Shown: positions 1-8,195 of the stretch, piece after piece
How the letters are laid out: each line of letters begins with the position of its first letter
Position numbering within the stretch: position 1 is the stretch's first letter
From: Verrucomicrobiota bacterium
GTDB taxonomy: Bacteria > Verrucomicrobiota > Verrucomicrobiia > Chthoniobacterales > UBA10450
Assembly: GCA_003219415.1 (NCBI GenBank)
Contig: QHOS01000028.1
Span: forward strand, 1 to 39,886
Reading direction: 5' to 3'
Length of the DNA: 39,886 nt
Notes under the pieces: generated by a model
Databases searched by the model: none
What the model was told of the DNA's origin: nothing
Seen by the model: only the letters and a program-made list of their open reading frames with translations
Program-made: the position numbers and the translations under genes

Positions 1-3
1 TGA

Positions 4-552
4 ATGCACATCGAGCCGGATACGCTTCCAACTGGACACGCCGGTATCACAGCGCGTTTAAAAAAAGGCCCCACCATCCATTCCAGCGCATGGGTTGTCC
101 CAGGAGCAACGGTGATTGGCGACGTGATTCTGGAGGAAGAATCGAGCGTATGGTACGGCGCTGTGCTTCGTGGCGATATCAATCGGATCGTCATCGGCCC
201 GCGGTCGAACATTCAAGATAACGCCGTCGTTCATATCGACACAGGTTATCCAACAACCATGGGCGAACTTGTTACCGTTGGTCACACCGCCGTCGTACAC
301 GCATGCAAAATCGACAATGAAGTGCTTGTCGGCATGGGTGCCATTATTCTCGACGATGTGGAAGTCGGGGCGCGCTCGATCATCGGAGCAAACGCTCTTG
401 TTACAATCGGGACGAAAATTCCTCCGGGGTCGCTCGTGCTCGGATCACCGGCGAAAATACGCCGCCAACTTACTCTGGATGAACAAAAGGATATCGCCCG
501 GTGGGCTTGGAGCTATGTCGAAACGGCAAAGCAATATCGCGAATTTTACTGA
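4..552 (+). CDS. gamma-carbonic anhydrase family protein (left-handed beta-helix)
   Basis: 182 residues, a normal length for YrdA/PaaY-type gamma-class carbonic anhydrase homologues. The hexapeptide-repeat pattern that builds a left-handed beta-helix runs from about residue 25 to 150 (for example VVPGATVIGDV, IGANALVTIG, GSLVLGSPAK). Features typical of the family are visible: VLRGDIN with its conserved Arg and Asp, QDNAVVH carrying the first metal-binding His, and VGHTAVVH carrying the two others. All three zinc ligands are therefore present. Many close homologues are not demonstrated carbonic anhydrases, so CO2 hydration is likely but unproven. The ATG directly follows a TGA at bases 1-3, which may be the stop of an upstream gene outside the window. 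The cupin gene starts 33 bases downstream on the same strand. Family call firm, substrate less so. Confidence 0.9.
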   Translation: MHIEPDTLPTGHAGITARLKKGPTIHSSAWVVPGATVIGDVILEEESSVWYGAVLRGDINRIVIGPRSNIQDNAVVHIDTGYPTTMGELVTVGHTAVVHACKIDNEVLVGMGAIILDDVEVGARSIIGANALVTIGTKIPPGSLVLGSPAKIRRQLTLDEQKDIARWAWSYVETAKQYREFY

Positions 553-585
553 ACAATTTGCCACCAGAAAAAACACCAAACAGCT

Positions 586-1083
586 ATGAAAACGACGACT
601 TTCGGTTCCGCATTAGCTGTGCTCTTGGCCCTGGGCTTCTCCTGGACGCGGTCCTCTGCCGAAGAGACGCAGTCCGCAGACATGCGCCTTTATCCGCCGA
701 CGACTATTGAATGGAAAGTAGCGCCAGCGGCGTTGCCTCCTGGCGCAAAGATGGCTGTACTCGAAGGCGATCCAACGAAAGAAGGCCCGTTCGTGGTGCG
801 TTTTCAGTTTCCCGAAGGCTATCATGTCCCGCCGCATACCCATCCGAAAACCGAGCGTGTCACTGTGATTTCGGGTGTTCTTTATCTCGCGACCGGAAAA
901 GCGCTCGATCGCGGCAGCGCAAAAAAACTTCCGGCTGGCTCCTTCGGTTACTGGCCGGCTGGCATGAAACACACGGCGTGGTCTGAAGTCGAAACAGTTA
1001 TCCAGCTTCATGGCGTCGGCCCCTGGCAAATCAATTACGTGAATCCCGCTGACGATCCGAGGAACGCTAAGAAATCACCGTAA
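586..1083 (+). CDS. exported cupin-domain protein
   Basis: 165 residues. The N-terminus (about residues 1-25: MKTTT, then a hydrophobic stretch, then a small-residue site near SSA) looks like a Sec signal peptide, so the protein is probably periplasmic. A single cupin barrel follows. Motif 1 is GYHVPPHTHPKTE, with H84, H86 and E90 as likely metal ligands. Motif 2 is GSFGYWPAGMKHT, with H129 as the fourth ligand. The complete metal set suggests a functional metal site, but cupins are too varied to predict a substrate. It lies 33 bp after the carbonic anhydrase homologue on the same strand and may be cotranscribed. A repeat (1152-1277) occupies the gap after it. Confidence 0.8.
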   Translation: MKTTTFGSALAVLLALGFSWTRSSAEETQSADMRLYPPTTIEWKVAPAALPPGAKMAVLEGDPTKEGPFVVRFQFPEGYHVPPHTHPKTERVTVISGVLYLATGKALDRGSAKKLPAGSFGYWPAGMKHTAWSEVETVIQLHGVGPWQINYVNPADDPRNAKKSP

Positions 1084-1151
1084 CAAGTCGCTGGTAACGC
1101 GCGACCGCCGGAGCGCTGACGACTGATGGTAACATTGGTGTGCGGTCCATC

Positions 1152-1277
1152 ATTGTAGGGCGTCTGTGTCAGACGCCATTCCACAGTTCGGGGTTCACAG
1201 AATGGAGCCGCGGGGCGCGAGCGACATGGACGGGCAGCTTGTTAGAGCGGGAGCGCGCGAGTCAAAGGCCCTACAAT
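1152..1277. repeat. composite hairpin repeat, TTGTAG-ended, loop GTGTC
   Basis: The ends are a 10-bp inverted pair: ATTGTAGGGC at 1152-1161 and GCCCTACAAT at 1268-1277. Just inside the left end is a 7-bp hairpin GGCGTCT-GTGTC-AGACGCC (1159-1177). A very similar architecture recurs at 29705-29770, where the stem differs but the loop is GTATC. The right end carries the TAG stop of the glycerate kinase gene (complement of 1271-1273), so the repeat abuts or overlaps coding sequence. No ORF of note lies within. It separates two convergent genes. Confidence 0.65.
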
Positions 1278-2410
1278 TCTTGCGCGATTTCGCGCGCTTT
1301 CTCGCGCAATAATTCTCCAGCACGTTTCATCTGTTCCTTCTCGCTCATATCGGAGCGCGCAAGTTGATAGACTTCATCAAACAACTCGTGCACCTGTTGA
1401 TTTCCGTCATAACGCCCGGCAATTGCGAAAACTTTCTTGCCAAGTTTTCGCGCCAATCTCGCAACACCTGCCGGCGTTTTTCCCTCCAAAGTCTGCCGAT
1501 CCAAGCTCCCCTCGCCCGTAATCACAATATCGACACCTTTCATTTTTGACTCGAGCCCGACGGCTTCTGCGACGACATCGAAGCCGGGCCGAATCGTCGC
1601 GCCGCAGAAACTCATCAGACCAAACCCGAGTCCACCTGCCGCGCCCGCGCCGGGTCTGTCGCGGTAATCAGAACCAAATTCCTTAGCGACAAGGTCGGCT
1701 AGCCTGGTCAGTGCTTGTTCCAAGAGATTGAGCTCATCCTCGCTCGCGCTCTTTTGCGGACCAAATACTCGCGTCGCCCCATTTTCGCCAAGCAACGGAT
1801 TCTGCACATCAACGGCCGCAATGATTTTCAGCAAATTCAAATCGTGCGGCTTTTCGATCCGACTGAGATTGACCAAATCGGTTACGCGTTCCTTGTCTTT
1901 CTCCTGCTCGCTGGCCGCGCCGAAGCCGGGCGAAGGCGGGTGCTCGTAATCGAATCGAAACCCCAGCGCGCGCGCCATCCCAAAACCGCCGTCGTTTGTC
2001 GCGCTGCCGCCAAGACCGATGATGATTTCGTTCGCTCCTCGACCAGCTGCGTCCAAAATCATTTCACCAACACCGAACGTGGTCGCGCGAACTGGATCTC
2101 GTTCGCTTTCAGATAGCCGTCGCATTCCGGCCGCTTCGCTCATTTCCATTACTGCCAATTGCCCGTCTTCAATCCACGCGTAACGCGCCTCGATTTCACG
2201 ACCGAGGGGATCGTGTGCTTTACATTTCAACCATGACCCTCCGCGCGCCTCGCAAATCGCTTCTGCCGTTCCCTCGCCGCCATCCGCCATCGGCACGATG
2301 TCGATCCTGGCGTCCGGTAAAGCGTCGCGCAGACCTTTGGCAATATTTTCGGCGACTTCTCGCGCGTTGAGTGCGCCTTTGAATTTATCGGGGGCAATTA
2401 GAATCCGCAC
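1271..2410 (-). CDS. glxK: glycerate kinase (GarK/GlxK family)
   Basis: 379 residues, the usual size for type-1 glycerate 2-kinases (PF02595). These enzymes phosphorylate D-glycerate, feeding glyoxylate or glycolate carbon into lower glycolysis. The N-terminus MRILIAPDKFKGAL is the family signature, followed by PMADGGEGTAEAI. Further conserved blocks are IIGLGGSATNDGGFGMARALG, GAAGGLGFGLMSF and DIVITGEGSLDRQTLEGKTP. No frameshift is seen. The start is GTG (complement of 2408-2410), supported by the signature sitting right at the N-terminus. The stop lies inside a hairpin repeat. Which hydroxyl is phosphorylated cannot be read from the sequence, and garK/glxK paralogues cannot be told apart here. 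Confidence 0.93.
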   Translation of the reverse strand: MRILIAPDKFKGALNAREVAENIAKGLRDALPDARIDIVPMADGGEGTAEAICEARGGSWLKCKAHDPLGREIEARYAWIEDGQLAVMEMSEAAGMRRLSESERDPVRATTFGVGEMILDAAGRGANEIIIGLGGSATNDGGFGMARALGFRFDYEHPPSPGFGAASEQEKDKERVTDLVNLSRIEKPHDLNLLKIIAAVDVQNPLLGENGATRVFGPQKSASEDELNLLEQALTRLADLVAKEFGSDYRDRPGAGAAGGLGFGLMSFCGATIRPGFDVVAEAVGLESKMKGVDIVITGEGSLDRQTLEGKTPAGVARLARKLGKKVFAIAGRYDGNQQVHELFDEVYQLARSDMSEKEQMKRAGELLREKAREIAQEL

Positions 2411-2436
2411 AGCTCAATTTCATCGCGTATTCAATC

Positions 2437-2523
2437 TTGTCATTCCGAGCGAAGCGCAGCGCAGTCGAGGAATCTCTCGTTAGAAAAAAATTAGAGATGT
2501 CTCGACTACGCTCGACATGACAA
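2437..2523. repeat. TGTCATTC-type palindromic intergenic repeat, copy 1
   Basis: The left arm begins TTGTCATTCCGAGCGAAGCG and the right arm ends CTCGACATGACAA, near-complementary over about 35 bp with a short A-rich loop. The same end design occurs at 4029-4122, 10898-10991 and 28862-28979. It lies between two minus-strand genes (gatB upstream, glycerate kinase downstream). There is no T-tract to make it an obvious terminator, though the RNA would fold strongly. Confidence 0.8.
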
Positions 2524-2539
2524 AAAAAGAAACGCGCGA

Positions 2540-3994
2540 TTAAGACTCAAGTTTCCGCTCTAAAATTTCGCCGGCCAACTGCGGATTAGCCTTCCCTTTT
2601 GATAACTTAATCACCTGCCCCTTAAGAAAATTGAGGGAGGAGATGTTGCCGGCTTTGAAATCTGCGACCGGCTTGGGATTCGCGGCGATTACTTCGGCGC
2701 ATAATTTTTCGATGGCGCTTGGATCGCTTAGTTGCTCGATCCCCTTTTCTTTCACAATCGCGGGCGCCCTTCTTCCACTCGCAAACATCTCCGCGAAAAC
2801 CTCTTTACCCTGCTTGCCGCTGATTTTTCCGCTGTCGATCAGATTAACCAACTCATCAAAAGCCTCTGGTAGAATCGGACAATCGTTAATGGTTTTACCG
2901 GCGCTACCAAGAGCGTTCTGCAGGTCGTTCAGAATCCAGTTTGCGACATTCTTCGGTTTCTTTGCGCCTTTGGCTGCCGCTTCAAAATAACGCGCCAGAT
3001 CAAGATCGTTCGCCAGTACGGCAGCATCATACGGGCTCACCTGGTATTGCTGAACAAAACGGTCTCGTTTCGCTTTCGGCAACTCAGGCACCCGCTGTCG
3101 TACTTCCGCCAGAAGCACTTCAGTTTTTACCGGCACAAGGTCAGGATCCGGGAAGTAGCGGTAATCATGCGCGAATTCTTTTGTCCTCATCAAAAACGTT
3201 TCGCCGGCTGCGTCGTTCCACCCACGTGTTTCTTGCTCGAGTGTGTCGCCATTTTCTAGTGCACTAATTTGACGGGAGATTTCGTACGCCAGGGCGCGTC
3301 GCACTCCGCTGATTGAATTCAGGTTCTTAATCTCGATCTTCGCACCAAGCTCTGTCTGCGACTCCGGTCGCACGGACACGTTGCAGTCACAGCGGAGTTG
3401 CCCCTTCTCCATATCGGCATCGCTTACCGCTCCGTAGATCAAGATTTGCCTGAGAGACGTCAGAAACGCGAACGCTTCCTCCGGCGAGTTGATTTCCGGT
3501 TGCGTCACGATCTCCATCAACGGTATACCGGCACGATTGAAGTCGATTCCCGTGCTGTTCTCAAGGTGGAAGCTCTTCGCCACGTCTTCCTCGAGATGAA
3601 TACGCACGAGATGCACTTCCTTGTCGGGCGTAGCGATATTTTTCTGCGCATCCTTCGGGTAAGCCAGATCGTGCAACGGGACGGCGCCGTTGGTGCAGAG
3701 CGGCATGTCGTACTGCGAAATCTGATAGTTCTTCGGCATGTCCGGATAGAAATAGTTTTTGCGATCGAACTTGCAGATAGGTGCCATGTCGCATCCGAGC
3801 AGGAGTCCAGTCAGCACCGTCATGCGCAGCGCCTCGTGATTCATCACTGGCAATGCTCCAGGCAAACCAAGGCAAACCGGGCAAGTGTGCGTGTTCGGTT
3901 CCGCTCCGAACTCAACCGGCGAATCACAAAACATCTTCGAGCTCGTGTTGAGTTGGACGTGCACTTCCAGACCGATGGTGGCGAGATACTTCAT
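2540..3994 (-). CDS. gatB: Asp-tRNA(Asn)/Glu-tRNA(Gln) amidotransferase subunit B
   Basis: 484 residues, full length for GatB. The protein is the tRNA-binding and kinase subunit of the GatCAB complex, which amidates mischarged Glu-tRNA(Gln) (or Asp-tRNA(Asn)) in the cytoplasm. Recognisable blocks are IGLEVHVQLNTSSKMFC at the N-terminus, the CPVCLGLPGALPVMN zinc-site region, the ammonia-tunnel region DFNRAGIPLMEIVTQPE, CDCNVSVRP, and RYFPDPDLVPV. A C-terminal YqeY-like helical tail covers about residues 330-484. gatA and gatC are not adjacent, so the operon is split. An AsnRS gene lies in the same window (17424-18818), so the complex is more likely needed for Gln-tRNA. The ATG start is clear from the family N-terminus. 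Confidence 0.97.
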   Translation of the reverse strand: MKYLATIGLEVHVQLNTSSKMFCDSPVEFGAEPNTHTCPVCLGLPGALPVMNHEALRMTVLTGLLLGCDMAPICKFDRKNYFYPDMPKNYQISQYDMPLCTNGAVPLHDLAYPKDAQKNIATPDKEVHLVRIHLEEDVAKSFHLENSTGIDFNRAGIPLMEIVTQPEINSPEEAFAFLTSLRQILIYGAVSDADMEKGQLRCDCNVSVRPESQTELGAKIEIKNLNSISGVRRALAYEISRQISALENGDTLEQETRGWNDAAGETFLMRTKEFAHDYRYFPDPDLVPVKTEVLLAEVRQRVPELPKAKRDRFVQQYQVSPYDAAVLANDLDLARYFEAAAKGAKKPKNVANWILNDLQNALGSAGKTINDCPILPEAFDELVNLIDSGKISGKQGKEVFAEMFASGRRAPAIVKEKGIEQLSDPSAIEKLCAEVIAANPKPVADFKAGNISSLNFLKGQVIKLSKGKANPQLAGEILERKLES

Positions 3995-4028
3995 GCGATT
4001 TTGTATAATCGTTGAGCGTTAAACATCA

Positions 4029-4122
4029 TTGTCATTCTGAGCGGAGCGAAGAATCTCTAATTATTTCCTCCGGCAGCGCTGGAAATATATCCAGAGATGT
4101 TTCGCTTCGCTCAACATGACAA
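4029..4122. repeat. TGTCATTC-type palindromic intergenic repeat, copy 2
   Basis: The left arm TTGTCATTCTGAGCGGAGCG and the right arm TTCGCTTCGCTCAACATGAC form a long stem around an unrelated 30-nt loop. The arms are almost the same as those of the copy at 10898-10991, while the loops differ. It lies between gatB and cvpA, both minus strand. Immediately after it, at about 4133-4155, is a short quasi-periodic stretch (CGCTTCAACGCTTCAACGCT) that forms the 3' end of cvpA. Confidence 0.85.
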
Positions 4123-4139
4123 CATTGGTGCTCGACGCT

Positions 4140-5177
4140 TCAACGCTTCAACGCTTTAGCGGTTGACGAATTCTGCTCCAGCGCATAATCGAGCGCGCGC
4201 TGAATATCGAATTTCCTGACTCGCTCCGCGAGGACCGGATCATTTGCGGCATCGATGACACGAGAATTTTGAAGGAGATCGACGAAGCGCCTCTCCGCGA
4301 TCAGATCGGCGATTTCCGGATCGCTTCGCAACGCGACAATCTTTGGATGCTCGCTCAATTCGCGGGCACCCGGGAACGTTAGAAATTTCTCCGCACGTTC
4401 CGGACTGGAAAGAACGCTCCCCGCTTTCTCCAGCGTTTCATATGTTCTCTGCGAAATCGGGTCGGTGCCCTTGAACACGCTTCCAAGCAGACCTAGTTCG
4501 AGCGAATTCTTCAGCCGTGCCAGTGATGTCGCGAGCGCGGGCACGCGATCGTCTGATTCCGAAAGAAAACGGCGCCGCACCTCGAGAGCACGGGAGGTTG
4601 CATCTTGCGCATCATGCGCTGATGCGCGCGGACGGCTGCGAGCTTGCCCTTCAGCGAGGGCGCCGACCGCTCGCACACTAGCGACAGTCAGCCAAAGGAA
4701 AAAAACGCCGAAAAACAATCCAAGGATTGCACCCGCAAAACCGTAAATAAAATAGACCAGTCCGGATTCTTGCTGGGAAGTTCGCTTAAACAAAATCGCT
4801 CCGATGCCGCTTACCAGCGCATAGGCGGCCAGGGCAAGTATTGCGCCGCATAAGATCGACAAAATGGGGTCAGGCATTTTGAAAAAGGACCGCGCCACAG
4901 GAACACACAAGCTGCCTCCAAGAAACGCAGCCCCGTAGGCAGCGGCAAGAGCGATAAGCCGCATGATCTGACGCATCAAACCCAATCGCCAACCCCGCAC
5001 GACTTCGAATAAAATCAAAATGACGCCAAAAGAAATGAAGACGACCTGCCAAAGTGGCGAGCCGGCCACTGATGGAATTGCGGATTGTGGATTGGCGACA
5101 CCGAAATTCTTCGCGAGCTCGCGAGCCATCGTCGGAGTTGCGGATAGAACCGACCCAAGCACTTCCAAGTCGATCAT
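4140..5177 (-). CDS. cvpA: CvpA family inner-membrane protein with long C-terminal region
   Basis: 345 residues, roughly twice the length of E. coli CvpA. Four hydrophobic segments fit the family: about residues 45-62, 72-92, 106-130 and 140-168, with the conserved [20 protein letters not shown] stretch. A long, mostly soluble C-terminal half (about 175-345) follows, rich in charged helices. CvpA proteins relate to colicin V production and envelope stress; the biochemical role is unknown. The start codon overlaps the aroC stop (ATGA), so translation is probably coupled. Two oddities: residues near NPQSAIP derive from a GGATTG-type word repeat (5073-5096), and the last codons (ALKR and stop) lie in a CGTTGAAG word repeat. 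A CvpA assignment for the N-terminal part is fairly firm; the C-terminal part is unassigned. Confidence 0.78.
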   Translation of the reverse strand: MIDLEVLGSVLSATPTMARELAKNFGVANPQSAIPSVAGSPLWQVVFISFGVILILFEVVRGWRLGLMRQIMRLIALAAAYGAAFLGGSLCVPVARSFFKMPDPILSILCGAILALAAYALVSGIGAILFKRTSQQESGLVYFIYGFAGAILGLFFGVFFLWLTVASVRAVGALAEGQARSRPRASAHDAQDATSRALEVRRRFLSESDDRVPALATSLARLKNSLELGLLGSVFKGTDPISQRTYETLEKAGSVLSSPERAEKFLTFPGARELSEHPKIVALRSDPEIADLIAERRFVDLLQNSRVIDAANDPVLAERVRKFDIQRALDYALEQNSSTAKALKR

Positions 5178-6313
5178 TCCGAAACCCGGGATCCGCCCGC
5201 CTTCGCCTTGCTACGGCGTGGCAAGCGATCCGCGATTGCAATTGCTCGCTGCCGCAAAGCATGATCGCAAAGCACCAACGCGGCCATCGCTTCCACGATC
5301 GGCACCGCTCGGGGAAGAACACACGGATCATGGCGTCCGCGCGCAGCGAGCTGAGTCTGCTTGCGCGAACTGGTCACCGTCTTCTGTTCATGGGCGATCG
5401 TGGCTGTCGGCTTAAACGCGACACGAAAATAAATCTCCTCTCCATTACTGATGCCGCCCTGCGCGCCGCCGGAATTGTTTGTTGCCGCGCGAATTCTCCC
5501 GCCGCGCATTTCAAATGGATCGTTATGCTGCGAGCCCCGCATCCGCGTCGCGGCAAAACCGGAACCAATCTCGAATCCCTTCGTCGCCGGTATGCTCAGC
5601 ATCGCTTTCGCCAGATCCGCATCGAGCTTGTCAAAAACCGGTTCACCAAGTCCGGGCGGAATGCCGCGCACCACGCATTCAATAACGCCACCAACCGAAT
5701 CGCCTTTGTCGCGAATCTCTTCGATCAGCGACACCATTTTTTTGGCCGCCACGGCGTCCGGGCAGCGAACGATGTTCTTCTCGATGTCTTTTGTTTTGAC
5801 CGCGGAACGATTGATTTTCGCAACGACTTCATGAATTTGCGTGACGTAGGCGACAATCTCGAATTCCGCATACAGCACTGACAATATTTTCTTTGCAACT
5901 GCGCCTGCTGCCACTCGGCCGATTGTTTCCCGCGCCGAAGCGCGGCCACCGCCCTGCCAGTTTCGTATTCCATACTTGGCTTCATAAGTGAAGTCGGCAT
6001 GTGAAGGCCGAAATTTCTTTGCGATCTCCATGTAGTCCTCCGGTCGCGCGTCTTTGTTGCGCACGAGAATCGCGATCGGAGTGCCCAGTGTTTTGCCTCC
6101 AAAGATACCTGAAAGAATTTCGGATCGATCTTCTTCTTTTCGCTGCGTTGCAATTTTACTTTGACCCGGACGGCGGCGGTCTAGCTCCTGTTGGACCCGT
6201 GCCTCAGACAGTTCAATATTCGGCGGGCAACCGTCGATGACCACGCCCACGCCGCCCCCGTGTGATTCGCCAAAAGTGGTGACGCGAAAGAGCTGGCCAA
6301 AGGTGTTACCCAT
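5174..6313 (-). CDS. aroC: chorismate synthase
   Basis: 379 residues from the chosen start. Converts 5-enolpyruvylshikimate 3-phosphate to chorismate, the last shikimate-pathway step, using reduced FMN. Signatures seen: [19 protein letters not shown] at the N-terminus, [17 protein letters not shown], and the block around [21 protein letters not shown]. Downstream are [27 protein letters not shown] (written here as a block name only), [11 protein letters not shown] and [19 protein letters not shown]. The reading frame stays open 32 codons upstream to 6409, but that extension crosses a hairpin repeat and lacks family similarity, so the ATG at 6313 is preferred. The 3' end overlaps cvpA by four bases. 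The C-terminal [20 protein letters not shown] is also conserved. Identification is firm. Confidence 0.97.
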   Translation of the reverse strand: MGNTFGQLFRVTTFGESHGGGVGVVIDGCPPNIELSEARVQQELDRRRPGQSKIATQRKEEDRSEILSGIFGGKTLGTPIAILVRNKDARPEDYMEIAKKFRPSHADFTYEAKYGIRNWQGGGRASARETIGRVAAGAVAKKILSVLYAEFEIVAYVTQIHEVVAKINRSAVKTKDIEKNIVRCPDAVAAKKMVSLIEEIRDKGDSVGGVIECVVRGIPPGLGEPVFDKLDADLAKAMLSIPATKGFEIGSGFAATRMRGSQHNDPFEMRGGRIRAATNNSGGAQGGISNGEEIYFRVAFKPTATIAHEQKTVTSSRKQTQLAARGRHDPCVLPRAVPIVEAMAALVLCDHALRQRAIAIADRLPRRSKAKAGGSRVSE

Positions 6314-6382
6314 GTTGGACGTAACATAGCCATCCTTGGCTGTCTCGGCGAGCAGGCTTCGAGGCTGTTGAAATCCCAACTC

Positions 6383-6429
6383 GACAGGCGAGACGCCTGC
6401 CTGCCCCACAGCCGGGACGGCCGTTCTAT
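6383..6429. repeat. composite hairpin repeat upstream of aroC
   Basis: The stretch contains AGGCG-AGA-CGCCT (6386-6398) followed by CTGCCTGCCCCACAGCCGGGA. Read on the minus strand, its order (GGCTG-type block, GGGCAGG, then a GCG hairpin) parallels the element at 25866-25908. It lies between the Lrp-type regulator gene, whose TAG stop is at 6426-6428, and aroC. It would therefore be part of the aroC leader if the two genes are cotranscribed. The repeat assignment rests on similarity to other loci in this window only. Confidence 0.5.
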
Positions 6430-6926
6430 TGTTTCCTGCTCTTGCGAGCAGGAGCCATCAAAAGCTGTGGCGACCGCGGCGGCACCGGCGAGGACTGCAC
6501 AATGGACGTTGTCGTCTGTCCATGAACGAGAAAGCGATCGAGCACGCGATCCAAAGACGCGATTTCGGGCAGGTGCACTTTGAGAATGAAACAATCTTCT
6601 CCGGTCACTCGATGACATTCCACGACCTCGGGAATTTGTTGAGCAAGCGCCGAGATTTTTGGCAGGTGTCCGGGAAGTGGCCGGATTCTGACGAACGCGG
6701 TGATATCATGTCCCGCTGCTTTCGGATCCAGTTCGAGACGATAGCCGGCGATCACCCCACTCTTTTCTAAACGTCGAACACGCTCCTTCGCCGCTGGATT
6801 GGACATCCGAATTTTTCTGGCCAGTTCGGCGATCGACATTCGTGGATTGCGTTGCAAGAGCTTCAGAATTTCAATATTCTTGTGATCTTCTAATATTTCC
6901 TTAATATTCACAGGTATATCGACCAT
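6426..6926 (-). CDS. Lrp/AsnC family transcriptional regulator
   Basis: 166 residues, typical for the family. Residues about 17-65 ([20 protein letters not shown], then [20 protein letters not shown]) form the AsnC-type winged helix-turn-helix. Residues about 75-145 match the ligand-binding RAM/AsnC effector domain, with [19 protein letters not shown] as its core. The C-terminal 20 residues are basic and unassigned. It is transcribed divergently from an EamA-type exporter, with only 81 bp between the two starts. This is a common arrangement in which an Lrp-like protein senses an amino acid and controls its exporter; that link is inference. aroC and cvpA follow on the same strand. Confidence 0.9.
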   Translation of the reverse strand: MVDIPVNIKEILEDHKNIEILKLLQRNPRMSIAELARKIRMSNPAAKERVRRLEKSGVIAGYRLELDPKAAGHDITAFVRIRPLPGHLPKISALAQQIPEVVECHRVTGEDCFILKVHLPEIASLDRVLDRFLVHGQTTTSIVQSSPVPPRSPQLLMAPARKSRKQ

Positions 6927-7007
6927 AATACATTAAAAGCTATCACTGGTAACTAGATTATACCTTATTTATGCTTGTGCTCGTGGCTCAATGATCTATT
7001 TATAATT
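6927..7007. promoter_or_regulatory. divergent promoter region between Lrp-type regulator and exporter
   Basis: 81 bp, clearly A/T-rich compared with its surroundings, separating two diverging starts. It holds several TATA-like words, including TATAAT at 7001-7006 on the plus strand, but that one sits too close to the exporter ATG to be a normal -10 box unless the start lies further in. It is the natural place for an autoregulatory Lrp-type operator. No convincing palindromic operator was identified by eye. Confidence 0.4.
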
Positions 7008-7904
7008 ATGACGGACGAGGTCATTTTTCCGACAAAGCCAATGGCCGGGGAACGGCCGCGCACAGCGGAACGTATTCCGCCGGAGGCTTTTTTCATTTGC
7101 AGCGCCATTTTTCATTATCTTGGTCCAGCCTTTGCAGTGCTTCTCTTTGCCAGAGTTGATGTATTAGGCGTCGCGTGGCTGCGGATTGCAAGTGCGGCGG
7201 TAGTGTTCGCAGTCTGGAAGCGTCCCTGGCGTTTATTCGCTGAATTGGAGACACGCGACCGGCGAACCGTGGTCGCGTTAGGTTTCGTGCTGGCAATCAT
7301 GAACGTCTGTTTTTATCTGGCGATCGACCGGCTGCCATTAGCGACGGTCGGAACAATCGAGTTTCTCGGACCAATCGTGCTGGCAGCATTCGGTGTGCGG
7401 ACGATGCGCAATCTTGCCGCTCTGCTACTCGCGTGCGGCGGGGTGTTCCTGCTGACCAGCGTGCGAATCAGCGGTGAACCGATCGGATACATTTTCGCAT
7501 TTGCGAATTGCGCGCTGTTCGTTCTTTACATTCTGCTTGGGCATCGGATCGCCGCGACCGGTGGCCGCGGTGGAGTTGAACGTCTGGCACTGGCAATGCT
7601 CATCGCGAGCGTTGTGGTCACCCCGATTGGATTGAAAAACGCGTTGGTCGCAGTGTTCAATCCGATGCTGCTTCTCGCTGGCGCCGGAGTCGGTATTTGT
7701 TCCTCCGTCATTCCTTACATCTGCGACCAATTTGCAATGGCGCGATTATCGAAGGCCACTTTTGCTCTTATGCTGTCCCTGTTGCCTGCGACAGCATGTC
7801 TGGTCGGGATAGTCGTGTTGCGACAAGTTCCGTCGATTTCCGAACTAAGCGGCGTCGGTGCGGTGATAGCTGGAGTCGCTTTGAAACGAAGCGCACATGA
7901 TTAG
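7008..7904 (+). CDS. EamA/RhtA-type drug/metabolite transporter (DMT) permease
   Basis: 298 residues from the ATG at 7008. About ten hydrophobic helices are visible, in two EamA repeats (about residues 25-150 and 165-295). Motifs include AWLRIASAAVVF in the first half, the AIDRLPLATVGTIEFLGPIV stretch, and YICDQFAMARLSKATFALML in the second. This pattern is closest to RhtA-like exporters of threonine, homoserine or other amino acids. It should sit in the inner membrane as an exporter. The frame is open to a TTG at 6975 but that start has no support; another ATG at 7041 is possible. Divergence from an Lrp/AsnC regulator supports an amino-acid link. The TAG stop touches the left end of a foldback element. 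Confidence 0.85.
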   Translation: MTDEVIFPTKPMAGERPRTAERIPPEAFFICSAIFHYLGPAFAVLLFARVDVLGVAWLRIASAAVVFAVWKRPWRLFAELETRDRRTVVALGFVLAIMNVCFYLAIDRLPLATVGTIEFLGPIVLAAFGVRTMRNLAALLLACGGVFLLTSVRISGEPIGYIFAFANCALFVLYILLGHRIAATGGRGGVERLALAMLIASVVVTPIGLKNALVAVFNPMLLLAGAGVGICSSVIPYICDQFAMARLSKATFALMLSLLPATACLVGIVVLRQVPSISELSGVGAVIAGVALKRSAHD

Positions 7905-8176
7905 AACCCATCACATAAATAGGGAAAGGGTGCGTTGCTGGAGATTTGGCGCTACAGCAAGGCGCGAGGAGGGAGAATATCCTTCATGGATCTGTGACCG
8001 ACGAGCAACGCCGCTGCAGCGGCAAAGATCCGCAACCCTCCGGGCTAAGCTCTGGCGACCTGCTGGCGGCGTTGCTCCTCAGTCACAGAGCGGCGTTTGG
8101 CTATGCTTCTTCGTCGCGCCTTGCCAGCCGCCCGCCAGAGCTTAGCGCACACATTCCCTATTTATGAGATGGGTTC
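7904..8176. mobile_element. 273-bp foldback element with 31-bp terminal inverted repeats (MITE-like)
   Basis: The terminal inverted repeats are 7904-7934 and 8146-8176, matching at 28 of 31 positions (outer core GAACCCATC, then CATAAATAGGGAA). A second, nested inverted pair lies inside: CTGTGACCGACGAGCAACGC at about 7993-8012 against GGCGTTGCTCCTCAGTCACAG near 8067-8087. The whole element can fold into one long imperfect hairpin. No convincing ORF is present. It fills the gap between the exporter stop and the ribosome-binding site of the aldo-keto reductase gene. No target-site duplication is obvious. A non-autonomous mobile element is the best reading; no transposase is in the window. Confidence 0.65.
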
Positions 8177-8195
8177 ACAACGGAGGTGTTAAAGA

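Noticed and set aside
5054-5881. 275-codon plus-strand frame antisense to aroC/cvpA
   Set aside because: Antisense to two confident genes, Arg/His-rich composition typical of shadow translation.
6314-6409. 32-codon N-terminal extension of aroC
   Set aside because: The extension translates a hairpin repeat, whereas the conserved chorismate synthase N-terminus begins at ATG 6313.
7001-7006. TATAAT as a promoter -10 box for the exporter
   Set aside because: It lies two bases before the ATG, which would place the transcript start inside the gene; kept only as a note.
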